Of a DNA stretch of 64,000 nt, positions 31,598 to 41,344 are shown piece after piece. The notes beneath the pieces are model-generated. The model was not told the origin of the DNA, did not search any database, and saw only the letters and a program-made list of their open reading frames with translations. The stretch lies in NCBI GenBank assembly GCA_928724745.1, contig CAKMXJ010000003.1:1674001-1738000 (forward strand), given 5' to 3'. The translations under genes were made by a program, and so were the position numbers. This DNA comes from Anthracocystis setariae (Eukaryota; Basidiomycota; Ustilaginomycetes; Ustilaginales; Ustilaginaceae). Every line of letters begins with the position of its first letter. Within the stretch, counting starts at the first letter, position 1.

Positions 31598-31740
31598 TAC
31601 CTTTTTTCGCTTCAGATCGTGGTTTGCAGCAATGTCATCGTGATTACTCCTAATGTCTTCGTGATACATGTTCGATATCCTAGCAATCTGAGCGTGATTC
31701 TACATGATGTCACCGTGAGTGTTAATTGCTTGTCTTCGGG
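31598..31740 (+). repeat. left TIR of the Tc1-type element
   Basis: Identical in inverted orientation to 33105-33247. It contains five CGTGA/CGTGG words at 31618, 31639, 31660, 31693 and 31714, spaced 21, 21, 33 and 21 bp, probably transposase-binding iterons. Confidence 0.95.
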
Positions 31741-31865
31741 TGTTGTTCAAGATCATCAAGATCGGTCAAATGTATAGGGATCACAGCGTGTAGACATACA
31801 TCACCATGGAGAACCGAATCGCATTCATATCACAGTTGTGAACAAGGCCATGAGCGAGAAGAGCA

Positions 31866-32963
31866 TTACAGATTGGGATCGATCTGAGGAATAGCGTGAG
31901 CAATACCAAGGCGACGAAGAGCGGTGGTGGCATCGTGATCAGTAGAGAGAGGATGACCGTGTTCAGCCACCATCATCCAGCGGTTTGCTTCGTGTAGCCA
32001 TCCTCTTGCGATCTCGGGAGTGATCGTAGCAAGCGAAGCGTCGATGAAGGATCGGATATCCTCGCCGTCTCGAAGATCTTGACGTCCGACATAAGGTTTG
32101 ACCTTTGCAAAGACTCGTTCTGCGATGTTGAACCATGGTGTATAAGGAGGCAGATACTGGATACTATGGCCGGCGGCCTCGATCGTTGCTACCAAGCGTG
32201 GACTGTGATGGAACCGAGCATTGTCGAGAACAAAGGTCTTTGACTCACCTTCGAAGTTTGGCAGGATGTATGCCAAGAAGAACTCGGTCAAGGCTTCAGC
32301 GTTCCAAGCTCCAGTCCTGACATGACGTGCCTGCATACCGTTGTGATCGATGGCGACGAGGAGCGAAAGATTGGATCCACGATCGGCTGGTCGATCTTGC
32401 TGCAGAGCTCGTTGTCCAGCAGGAGCGCGGCCGACTCTCCTGGTTTGCTGGAGATGGAAGCCAGCCTCATCGAGGAAGACTGCTTCATCTAGCGAGATCC
32501 CGTTTAATCGCAATGCTGTAACCCATGCTTGACGTTCTGCGATCGTTTGTGAGGAGTTGTGACGAGTGTGCTCAACACCGGTTCGCTTGAGCGTAACATG
32601 GCATCGACCGACAAGGACTTTGGAGATTGCCGTTGCTGACAGTTCCAAACCCGTCTCATCCTGCAGGTGACGACCAATCTCTGTTAGTGTAGCACTAGGA
32701 TTCCGCGCAATGTAAGCTAGCATGACATCGATATGGTGTTGTTTTGCACGATGTCCACGAAAAGCTCCTCCTTTCTTGCGCTGTGCCTTGGTCTCGTTCG
32801 TGAGCTCGTACTTTCGAACGATGCTGTCGACTGTTGACCATGGATACTCGAATCTCTTTGCTACTTCTGCCTTTGACATCAGCCGATGTTCCACCATATC
32901 GACGATCTTCTCTCTGATCGAGTCAGGAACCGAGTTGCGCTTCTTCCTTGGTGTCGACGGCAT
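31866..32963 (-). CDS. Tc1/mariner-type DD34E transposase
   Basis: From the ATG at 32963 (MPSTPRKKRN) the protein is 365 residues; an upstream in-frame ATG at 33071 would add 36 residues with no domain match. The N-terminus has a helix-turn-helix (MSKAEVAKRFEYPWSTVDSIVRKY) and a second HTH-like part (LTEIGRHLQDETGLELSATAIS). The DDE triad is in VFLDEAGFHL, FVLDNARFHHS and PPYTPWFNIAERVF; 34 residues separate the second Asp from the Glu. This is the IS630/Tc1/mariner fold (DDE_3). No stop or frameshift is present, so the enzyme should be functional. Confidence 0.93.
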   Translation of the reverse strand: MPSTPRKKRNSVPDSIREKIVDMVEHRLMSKAEVAKRFEYPWSTVDSIVRKYELTNETKAQRKKGGAFRGHRAKQHHIDVMLAYIARNPSATLTEIGRHLQDETGLELSATAISKVLVGRCHVTLKRTGVEHTRHNSSQTIAERQAWVTALRLNGISLDEAVFLDEAGFHLQQTRRVGRAPAGQRALQQDRPADRGSNLSLLVAIDHNGMQARHVRTGAWNAEALTEFFLAYILPNFEGESKTFVLDNARFHHSPRLVATIEAAGHSIQYLPPYTPWFNIAERVFAKVKPYVGRQDLRDGEDIRSFIDASLATITPEIARGWLHEANRWMMVAEHGHPLSTDHDATTALRRLGIAHAIPQIDPNL

Positions 32964-33104
32964 GGTGTTGTGGATTGCAATGGATAGTGTCAAGCATACA
33001 GAACTCAGCTCTTTTGAATCGACGAGGAGAAGCTCAGCACTTCGGACAAGCCGAACGGATGGATCACGCATGTTGCTGAATAATCACGATCGACACAGAC
33101 CTCT

Positions 33105-33247
33105 CCCGAAGACAAGCAATTAACACTCACGGTGACATCATGTAGAATCACGCTCAGATTGCTAGGATATCGAACATGTATCACGAAGACATTAGGAGTA
33201 ATCACGATGACATTGCTGCAAACCACGATCTGAAGCGAAAAAAGGTA
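33105..33247 (-). repeat. right TIR of the Tc1-type element
   Basis: Exact reverse complement of 31598-31740, followed by the TA target duplication. Confidence 0.95.
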
Positions 33248-33249
33248 TA

Positions 33250-33765
33250 AAGAAGGGAAGAAACGCCAAAAAGGTGGAAAGTGGACCCTGAACGCTCCAA
33301 CCAATTTGAAGAGTTAAGGCTGTTAGAGCTCTACTCTTTGACAGAGTAAGAGGCGCGACAATTCATTCGGCTTGTGTGACCTTCTGTCGACGCTCACAGT
33401 CACACCGATGACACCATTCACAAACTGCTGACAGCCACATTCGACCAACCAAATCGCTTTCGAGCCTAAAAGAGAAACCCCCCCATCTGCGGAGGAGTTC
33501 GGTTTGATTTTGGAGTCGAGTGCGCATCCCTCATGTGCGGGGGAAGTGGTGCAATACAACAAAAAGTCAGTTTCTGGCTTATGGCCAAGAAAAAGAGAGA
33601 GCCAGAGAGATGTGTGTGTGCGGTAATGGTGTGATAGGTGTGACTCTACTTGGAGACGCAGAGATCAAACATGCGAATGGGTGGTAATACACATCCGCCT
33701 AACTTCCGTAGGACAGAAAGATCGACGGACATCCGGGGCCTTAGGAGGCGTGAAAAGCGAAACGC
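33250..33765. other. intergenic between Tc1 element and RPS17
   Basis: About 515 bp with no coding signal; the 3' UTR of RPS17 probably occupies the right part. Confidence 0.5.
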
Positions 33766-35041
33766 TTATCGGCGGCCGGCACCGGGGACGTGACGGCCAC
33801 GACGCTCAGGAGCCTGGTAAGCAGTGACGGGAGCGGTGACGGTGACGGGGAGGGAGTCGAAGCCGAACGAGCGGAGCATATCCTTGGTGTCGGGGTCCAC
33901 CTCGAGCGAGCCAGGGGCCGAAGTGTCGAGAGCGGAGACCTCGGGAACGTACTGGTCCTTGCGCTCACGCTCCTCCTCCTGCAGCTTGAACGAGATGCCG
34001 CGAACGGGACCACGCTGGATACGCTTCATGAGGTGGGTGGTGAAACCAGCAATCTTGTTGCGAAGACGCTTGGAGGGGATGATGGCGACCTCATCAATGA
34101 CACGCTTGTTCTGGTGGAAGTCGACGCTCGAAAGACGAGGGTAGTACTTCTCGATGAGAACGCGCGAAGCACGCTTGGTAGTCTTGGTGCGAACACGACC
34201 CTACGAGTTGCAATATGCAAAGGAAGATAGGTGGGGAGGTGCAAAATGGGTTAGCGTTCTGGCGCTTAAAGCAAAGCGAGTTGATGTGAGTTGGCACGGC
34301 GATGATCTGGTCGAGAAAAGCTACAGCATCAAGAACTTGAATGGCCGAATCGCGGTGCGTCGTAATGCGGAGTACATTCCAAGGAAAGCAGATGTGCTTG
34401 TTGATATGGACTGACATGTTGAGTCGTGCATGTGTTGGAGGCGACCCGACTCGCTTGGAATGCTGCCCATGTCAAATTGACTGCCAGCGTGCAAACAATG
34501 CTGATCAAATGTAAGGCGCTGAACGACTCGTTTGTAGTGTTTGTCTGAAGATGTTGAAGGTAGCTTTAATGTCGGATGAGATAGTGTCGCAAATATCCCC
34601 TCTGTAGAGCTCTGTCATGCAGAGTGTTCCCAAGTATGATCGATATCTGTGCGCTGTCGAATGCACAAGCCCGTATGTTCCTGTCCCAGACTGTCTATGA
34701 TGCCTCCTAGGGTGCAAGAAGAGAAACAGACTAGCCTGTCAAGAGGACCTCCTGTCTGTCGTTGCGAATGCGACTTTCCTCTCCTTCTTGAATCCCTTCC
34801 TCTTTGCACCACCCTTCTGCCGTGTCTCCATGCTGCGAACAAAGCTCCATATAATTGCGACCGTTTCTGCGATGTTGGTGTTGGAACGGGTCAAAGTCTT
34901 TCGTGGTGTCGACCTGTACAGGCGATGTGGTTTCCTCTATGCTGAATGGATTGGATTGTTGGGATCGGTGTCGTGTTGATGCTGTAGCTGTTGTCGTTTG
35001 TCATGCCGTATGTGCCCAACTGAATGTCGGAAGCTTACCAT
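33766..35041 (-). CDS. RPS17: 40S ribosomal protein S17 (eS17)
   Basis: Exon 2 (34200-33766) encodes 144 residues beginning [18 protein letters not shown], with [20 protein letters not shown] and [15 protein letters not shown], diagnostic of eS17. The initiator Met is missing from exon 2. The best solution is an exon consisting only of ATG at 35039-35041, followed by GTAAGCTT, with an 838-nt intron (34201-35038) ending in CGTAG. The spliced protein is 145 residues, the normal length. Ribosomal protein genes often carry an intron right after the ATG. The C-terminal tail ([15 protein letters not shown]) is basic. The protein sits in the 40S beak region near the head. The gene is divergent from RPS22. 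Exon 2 is certain; exon 1 is likely. Confidence 0.85.
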
Positions 35042-36530
35042 ATTGGATGATTCTTGAGGTTAGTGTAAGGTGACGGTAAAGTGTGATCGTGAGGAAGAAG
35101 GTGTCGATGTGCTAGCAGAGTCCACTTGGCGCCCGCCTCACTTCCCACACGCACAGCAGCACATCCACACTCGCAATCGCAACTGCACTGCACACACACA
35201 CACACACACTCTCTCTCTCTCTCTCACACACACAGTCGAATTCAGCTCGTAGCCGCACTTTCCCAAACTGCTCAACTGTGTGAGGTGTGAGCCTTGGTCT
35301 GGCAGCCTGCTCTGCGCTACTCGAAGCCAAGCTGGCGCATTTCAGAGATGAGAGCAACCTCAAACCAGACAGAGAGAGTTAAGGCAGTTTGCCCACTGCT
35401 GAAATTCAAGCAACTTCGGCCGAGGTTGACAAGCACGTGACTCAATTTCGCCATTTTTTGATGTACGGGATATAATCTCAATTGAAATTTCACGTTTGTG
35501 CCTGTCTGCTGCCGGATATTCTCCAAATCCCTCTACTATGCTGGAGTCCACCAAAAAAAAGGAGGCAGCGGACGGCGACGGCTTGGAATTCAGTTGATTG
35601 TGCCCAAATTGATGCCAAGATTCCAGTCTTGGGTGCCATGTGACAGCCCAGAAGACTTGCACAAATTCCAAGCCCAGATCAGCACAACACCCTGTGTGAG
35701 TGGCAGTGGCAGTGGGAGTGTGGGCCCTTCGGCTCGCGGATGCAGCGGTGAGAGAGAGTGAGTGGTGGTTGTGGTCGTCATCATCAGGCACTTGCTTGCT
35801 CTTCGTTACTCCATCTTTCATCGACCGGTCACCTTTTCAGCACCTCTTCAAGGTTAGTAGAAGTCATCACAGTCATAACGCGAGGCTTCCCATTCGAACC
35901 GCGAGACAGACGGCACAGGAGTTACACTATTATTCGACACAGCCGACTTTGGACAGTCCAGACAATGATTTCGACCTTAGCATCAATCAAAGGGCATCTC
36001 GACCATGGATGATGCCGACAGCAGCTGACAAAATCGTATCGAAGCAAAACAACATCACACACATAGCATCGGCATGTGATCACCAGCAACAAAAACCGTA
36101 TTGGAGCTCTACAACTTGATCAGAGACAATGCATGACCATCTTGGCACACTCAGCCGTTATCCTACATCCAGTTGTGCGAGCTAGCAATCACGTCAGCCA
36201 CCGTCCTGCTCGCTTTGTAGTAGCACGACACAGCCTCTACATATTTGCGACATCCCGACATCCCATCAGTCGATCAATTGCATCCGACCTCGACTTGTTG
36301 CACCCCACCCGTGCCGACCACCTTGCACGCATCGTAGAGTTCGACCTGTACCTCTCCAGATCCGTCTTTTGGCAACCCCCCTGTGTCTCAATGTTTACGA
36401 CTCGTCTGGGAAACGCCATCAGTAGTTACACGACTGGTGCAGAACAGGTCATCCAACTAACCACCCCCACCGTCATCTCTTTCCGACCAATTTGCCTGTA
36501 CCTGCCCAGTAGATCACATAATCATCCACC
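35042..36530. promoter_or_regulatory. divergent promoter region RPS17 / RPS22
   Basis: About 1.5 kb between two head-to-head ribosomal protein genes, with no coding frame I can support. It includes adjoining (CA)n and (CT)n tracts at 35191-35234 and a CACGTG E-box-like word at 35434-35439, also present twice in the RPL44/RPL14 spacer. Confidence 0.5.
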
Positions 36531-37524
36531 ATGGTTCGCATTTCCGTTCTCGTAAGTCTTTAGCTCTCTCATTATCCACACTCTAACGTGTTCAAGTGGT
36601 GACAGCAGACTAACCTCATAATCATCCTCACCATCATCGTCTACCTCGCCAATTTACAGAACGACGCTCTTAACAGCATTGTCAACGCCGAGCGCAAGGG
36701 CAAGCGCCAGGTGCTTGTTCGTCCCTCGTCCAAGGTCGTCATCAAGTTCCTTTCCGTCATGCAGAAGCACGGTAAGTCTCTTCTTCACTTTCAACACCAC
36801 CCATCCTCCCCTCTTCCTCTTCACCGCACTTCTACGCGGTCGACACACGTGGCATTGCAAAAGGAAACGATCCATGTCGATCACATCTCTCGCGGAATGG
36901 CTACAGATGGACTACAGCAGGAGAGCAGCAATTGCAACATTGGACGCAAACTCGAGTAAAGGTGGAATAGGATGCTCCGGGGTTATAACTAATGGGCATC
37001 TGGCCTGCATTCGTCTTCGGAGGAATGCACATACCAGCGTTCATCTTTAAGGCTCCGGAAGAGCAATGTTGCAATTGCTATGCTTACCGCGTAGAGGGAT
37101 TTACTCCAACCTCATCTGCGCAAATTTTCAGCGTGCCACATCTCCTCCTCCTCCTTTCTCCTTTGTTCCTTGCCGAATGCCCTTTCTTTGGTACCTTGTG
37201 CGAGCGAACGGTATACTTACTGCCATCTATACTGTTTTTCTACTTGTTGGACAATGATGTCTAGGCTACATTGGCGAGTTCGAGGAGGTGGATGACCACC
37301 GATCGGGCAAGGTTGTTGTGCAGCTCAACGGCCGTATCAACAAGTGTGGTGTTATCTCGCCCCGCTTCAACGTTCAGCTCGGCCAGATTGAGAACTGGGT
37401 TAACCAGCTTCTCCCTGCGCGTTCGTTCGGTTTCGTCGTGCTGACCACCTCGGCCGGTATCATGGACCACGAGGAGGCTCGTCGCAAGCACGTTGCCGGC
37501 AAGATCCTCGGCTTCTTCTACTAA
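36531..37524 (+). CDS. RPS22: 40S ribosomal protein S22 (uS8)
   Basis: Three exons, 36531-36551, 36660-36771 and 37265-37524, encode 130 residues, exactly the usual uS8/S15A length. Diagnostic segments are [37 protein letters not shown], the exon 2/3 junction in [13 protein letters not shown], and the end [11 protein letters not shown]. uS8 is a primary 16S/18S rRNA-binding protein of the small subunit. Intron 1 is 108 nt; intron 2 is 493 nt and contains a 16-bp inverted repeat listed separately. In budding yeast an RPS22 intron hosts an H/ACA snoRNA, so this long intron deserves attention. Head-to-head with RPS17. Confidence 0.97.
36927..37079 (+). other. structured element in RPS22 intron 2 (candidate intronic ncRNA)
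   Basis: AGCAATTGCAACATTG (36927-36942) and its exact reverse complement (37064-37079) would close a 153-nt hairpin in the pre-mRNA. Inside it, TGCATTC and GAATGCA form a second 7-bp hairpin around a 10-nt loop (about 37007-37030). It may be a snoRNA precursor, an RNase III site, or a fold that brings splice sites together. I found no decisive H/ACA or C/D boxes. Confidence 0.4.
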
Positions 37525-38278
37525 GCGTTCTCTCCAACGGAGAATGCGGCCTCAAAAAAAATGATTCCGTGAGCAATTCACGATGACCTTGCTCCTACTC
37601 TCTTCCCTTGCTGGATCCGAAGGGTGCAGCAACCTTGTCGTACTCCCCCACCACCCCCTGGTTTATGGGTGAACGATGACATGCCCGAGTTTGAAAGGGA
37701 TGTGAAAATCGTATGGGATCCAAGGAAACGGCATTGGTGACCCCCCCAAAAAAAATTAAAAATCCTCTTTCTATATACTCCTGCCTCGATTGTGGTTGTA
37801 CATTATATATGTCGATCTCGCAACCCCCATCCTCCCGCGTTATACACCATACTGCATGATGAATTCTTTCGTCGATATTTTTCACACGGCAATCACATTC
37901 ACACAGACCAAGGTGTGCGTGCGTGTGTGTGTGTGTGTGTGTGTGTATGAGTAGATTGAGGTAGCAAGGCGAAGAAAGGGGGAGTATGGAAAGGTGAGCC
38001 GACGGCCGGTTTGACAGGTCCGCGTGAGACAAGGTCGGCATGAAAGGAAGCATAAATAATAATAATAATAATAATCATCATCATCATCATGGAAATCAAG
38101 TGTGGCTGTGCAGTGCAACACACGTGTGCGCAGTGTCTAACTGAATCCAACCAACACTTGATTGTCCGCACAAGACCAAGACCGGGCTACTTTCCGAGAA
38201 GAACCCGTTGCCGTTGTCATTCAACGTAAACTTGCTTCCAGCACCCACCTTGCTGAGACGAAGGGCGACGAGATCAAG
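37525..38278. other. intergenic with microsatellites
   Basis: About 750 bp between RPS22 and the GH8 gene. It carries a C-run/A-run (37741-37756), a (GT)n tract at 37918-37946 and an (AAT)n(CAT)n tract at 38054-38091. The last 115 bp are open in the GH8 frame but have no ATG. Confidence 0.6.
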
Positions 38279-39373
38279 ATGGAAGCGAAATACGTTTCAT
38301 GGCGAGACACCTACCTGCGGTCGTCACCTGCGGGCCTCTACTGCTTCTACAATGCCTCTGGCGACAACGGCAACGCCATCACCTGTTCCGAGGCGCACGG
38401 CTATGCGATGCTCATCTCGGTGCTGCATCGGAACAAACCCGACTTGGATGGCCTCCTAGCATTCTTCCTACGCTTTCGAAACGGCAATGGTCTGATGTGT
38501 TGGCAGGTGCGGTCGAAACATATGCCTACGTCTTCCTCGGGTTCGGTAGAACCCTTTGTCGAAGAGGATGGACGCACCTCGGCGACCGATGGAGACATCG
38601 ACATTGCCTCTGCACTCTACCAAGCCAGCAAGGTGTTTGGCGACCCTGATGGACGCTACCGTACCGAAGCGGATCGACTTACCAGTGCGATTCTGCAACA
38701 CACCATCCACCCTGAACTGGGAACCCCCTTGCTGGGCGACTGGGCGAACAAAGACACGCCGCAAGCCGTGAAACTGTACAACTCGACGCGAAGCTCGGAC
38801 TTTATCCTCTCTGCCTTCGCCCTGTTCAGCCGTCACCACTGCAACGCGCAAGAACGACAGCGATGGAATTGGGTACTGGACTGCACCAAACAAGCCGCGC
38901 TCTCCTCTGGAGGCTCTACAGGGTTCCTCCCTGACTTTCTCACCTACCACACCGCCACGCGCACCTGGCATGCAGCCAAAGGCAAACTTCTCGAATCCGA
39001 CCACGACGGCCAACTCAACTGGAACGCATGTCGAACCCCCTGGCGTCTCGCTCACTACCTCGCCACCACCGGTGACACATCCATCCTACCCCTCTTACAA
39101 CACGCACACTCCTCGGCTCGAACCCTCGCCGCTTTCAACTTCCCCTCCATCCCCGCAGGCATCGAAATCCACACTCAACATCCAAAACCACTAGTCGACT
39201 ACACAGACAAGGCGTTCATCGCTCCAGTCGCCTACCTGTGTCACGTCCTCGGTGACGCCGACGGTCAGCAAAAGTGCATCCATACGCTCAACCAACAGGA
39301 ATCCAGCTATTTCGGCGATTCAATCGACCTACTCATAGCTGAACAGGCAAGTCATGCCCAACAGTGGTTGTAG
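38279..39373 (+). CDS. bacterial-type glycoside hydrolase family 8, predicted chitosanase/beta-glucanase
   Basis: From the first ATG (38279, AAG ATG G context) the protein is 364 residues, without introns. The GH8 signature ATDGDIDIASALYQAS is perfect. The catalytic acid lies in CSEAHGYAMLISV, and other family landmarks are LMCWQV, LLGDWANKD, TRSSDFILSAF and WNACRTPWRL. In the last motif the Asp that is the base in CelA-type enzymes is Asn. From memory of the family, this is typical of the chitosanase-like subgroup, where a loop Glu upstream acts instead; a Glu is present in KGKLLESDHDG. No signal peptide is visible on this model, so either the enzyme is intracellular or a signal exon lies upstream. 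GH8 is overwhelmingly bacterial, so horizontal transfer is likely. Confidence 0.85.
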   Translation: MEAKYVSWRDTYLRSSPAGLYCFYNASGDNGNAITCSEAHGYAMLISVLHRNKPDLDGLLAFFLRFRNGNGLMCWQVRSKHMPTSSSGSVEPFVEEDGRTSATDGDIDIASALYQASKVFGDPDGRYRTEADRLTSAILQHTIHPELGTPLLGDWANKDTPQAVKLYNSTRSSDFILSAFALFSRHHCNAQERQRWNWVLDCTKQAALSSGGSTGFLPDFLTYHTATRTWHAAKGKLLESDHDGQLNWNACRTPWRLAHYLATTGDTSILPLLQHAHSSARTLAAFNFPSIPAGIEIHTQHPKPLVDYTDKAFIAPVAYLCHVLGDADGQQKCIHTLNQQESSYFGDSIDLLIAEQASHAQQWL

Positions 39374-39499
39374 CAATTCACATTCATGCCAAGGATGAAT
39401 CAAAAATCAACAAAAAAAAAAAAAAAATCACTGCAAATGACTGTCAATGTGATCTCAAAAACAGGATGGCTTGTATGAACTCGACTACTCCTACTTCTA

Positions 39500-40858
39500 C
39501 TACTTCTTCTTCTGGCTGGTAGTGTTCTTGGGCAACTCCCTAGTATACGGCAAAAACTGCCTTCCCTGCATATACGGCTGCAACACCGGAGGGATCTTGA
39601 AGCCGTCTTCGGTCTGCCAATTCTCGACAATACAGCACAACGCCCTCTCGGTAGCACACAGCGTACCGTTCAACATGTGAACAAACGTCTGCTTGGTATC
39701 GCCGGGCTTCTTGAACCCACACCTAACATCCAACCTCCTCGACTGGTAGTCTGTGCAGTTGGAGCACGACACGAGCTCCTTGTACTCGCCCTGGTAGGGG
39801 AACCATGCTTCCAAGTCGTACTTCATCGCCGCGGCGTTGTTGAGCGCACCGGACACGATGGCGACAACGTGGTACGGGATCTGAAGCGATTGGTAGAACT
39901 CTTCCGAATTGGCGAGCATCTCGTCGAGCATAGCCCAGGACGAGGCCGGGTCGGTGATGCAGAATTGTTCCACTTTTTCGAATTGATGCACGCGAAAGAT
40001 TCCCCAGGTATCTTTGCCGTGCGAGCCGGCTTCCTTGCGGAAACAGGTCGAGTAACCGGCGTAGCGGATGGGCAGCTGCTTGGAAGGCTCCGTGAAGACT
40101 TCGTCCGAGTGCAGCGCCGAGATGGGCTGCTCGGAAGTCGCAATGAGGTACTTGTCATCCTCGTCACCCGTCACCTTGTAGAGCTCCTCGTCGAATTGGT
40201 CGAGTTGTGCGGTCTTGGCCATCACTTCCTTGCGCATCATGAAGGGCGTCATGACCTTCTTGAAGTTCTTGCGGCGGAGAAAGTCGAGACCGTAGTTGAT
40301 GAGCGCCTGGTTGAGATCAACACCGTCTCCGGTCAAGAAGAAACCACGGTGGCCGGAGATCTTGGTACCACGCTCGGTGTCGAACAGCTCGAGCCTGTAC
40401 ATGACCTCGTGGTGGGAGAGGATGCCGTGCTTCTTCTCGACCTGTGCATTGGGGCCTTCGGGGTGCCACTTGCGAATCTCGGCGTTGTCGTCCTCGGTGT
40501 TGGAAATGGGCACTTTGTCACCGACAATGTTACCGATCTGCATCGCTTTGGACTTCATCAGAGTCTCTGCTTCGACGACGCGTGGCTTGAGCTCGTTGAC
40601 CTTGGCATCGAGCTCCTTCTTCTTGGCCATCTGTTCGTCGGCGTTCTCCTTTGCTTTGCGAAGTTTGGTGATCTCGGCTTGGACGGCGTTGACATCGCGA
40701 CGGGCGACGTCGATGTCCTTCTGAAGGGTGACCCAGTTCTTGTAGAGAGAGAGAACCTCATCGACGAGTTCCTCGGAAGCGTTGCGCTTCTTTTGCGAGT
40801 CCTTGACGAGCTGAGGGTTGCCACCCTTGTCGGGCTGGAGAAGGAGCAGATCGATCAT
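39500..40858 (-). CDS. SES1: cytosolic seryl-tRNA synthetase
   Basis: From the ATG at 40858 (MIDLLLLQPDKGGNPQLV) the protein is 452 residues, the standard eukaryotic length; the open frame continues upstream only into 5' UTR. The N-terminal coiled-coil arm that grips the tRNA-Ser variable arm spans about 30-110. The class II core follows with TSEQPISALHSDE, motif 2 in STCFRKEAGS/GIFRVHQFEKVEQF, the serine pocket segment SCSNCTDYQSRRL, and motif 3 in NGTLCATERALCCIVENWQ. The C-terminal Lys-rich tail is usual for yeast enzymes. The gene is divergent from zuotin with 486 bp between the ATGs, and it converges with the GH8 gene. A (TATG)n tract is in its 5' leader. Confidence 0.96.
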   Translation of the reverse strand: MIDLLLLQPDKGGNPQLVKDSQKKRNASEELVDEVLSLYKNWVTLQKDIDVARRDVNAVQAEITKLRKAKENADEQMAKKKELDAKVNELKPRVVEAETLMKSKAMQIGNIVGDKVPISNTEDDNAEIRKWHPEGPNAQVEKKHGILSHHEVMYRLELFDTERGTKISGHRGFFLTGDGVDLNQALINYGLDFLRRKNFKKVMTPFMMRKEVMAKTAQLDQFDEELYKVTGDEDDKYLIATSEQPISALHSDEVFTEPSKQLPIRYAGYSTCFRKEAGSHGKDTWGIFRVHQFEKVEQFCITDPASSWAMLDEMLANSEEFYQSLQIPYHVVAIVSGALNNAAAMKYDLEAWFPYQGEYKELVSCSNCTDYQSRRLDVRCGFKKPGDTKQTFVHMLNGTLCATERALCCIVENWQTEDGFKIPPVLQPYMQGRQFLPYTRELPKNTTSQKKK

Positions 40859-41344
40859 ATTGTATGTATGTATGTATGTATGTGGTGCTGAAGGGGGTAG
40901 CTGGACAAGAGACAAGAAAGGTGTTGGTCTCGTCGGCTTCTTTGCAGCCAAAATGAGTGGGTTTCGAGTCAAAAGAGGCCAACGGGCGCAGTCAAACAGC
41001 AGCGCCCAAAGCGCTTCTTCTCTCTTTTTTTTCCAAAGTTTTGGGAGTCCATGCGTGGGTGGTTCAAGGTTTTTCTATTCTATTGTTCGAAGCTGTTATT
41101 CTAACATTTCACCTTTTCCAGAAAATGAAACGAAATTTTTCGAAGAAATCGGCTGCACCGTTTGACTGCCAATTTGGAAGAAATCGATCAGCGCAAACAG
41201 CCTCATATATTTAGGTTCCAATCTGTCCTTCCCTTGAACGACGCTGCTGCTGCTACTGCTACTGCTACTGCTACTGCTACTGCTAATGCTACCACCACCA
41301 CCACCTTCCAACCACCCATCTCCATCGGTTCGTTAGTCGTCAAC
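40859..41344. promoter_or_regulatory. divergent promoter SES1 / ZUO1
   Basis: A 486-bp spacer shared by two translation genes. A (TATG)n tetranucleotide tract (40861-40883) lies directly before the SES1 ATG, and an interrupted (GCT/ACT)n tract (about 41238-41290) lies in the ZUO1 leader. Confidence 0.6.

Larger units (their letters stand above)
31598..33247. mobile_element. Tc1/mariner-superfamily transposon, 143-bp perfect TIRs
   Basis: A 1,650 bp element starting TACCTTTTTTCG and ending with its reverse complement, flanked by a TA duplication (31596-31597 and 33248-33249) as expected for this superfamily. The two terminal inverted repeats (31598-31740 and 33105-33247) are identical over 143 bp by eye. 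One gene, an intact DD34E transposase on the minus strand, fills the interior. Perfect TIRs and an unbroken frame indicate a recent, possibly active insertion. It separates the exonuclease promoter from the RPS17 3' end. Confidence 0.93.

Noticed and set aside
39677..40891. 404-codon plus-strand frame opposite SES1
   Set aside because: Antisense shadow; the minus strand holds all class II synthetase motifs.
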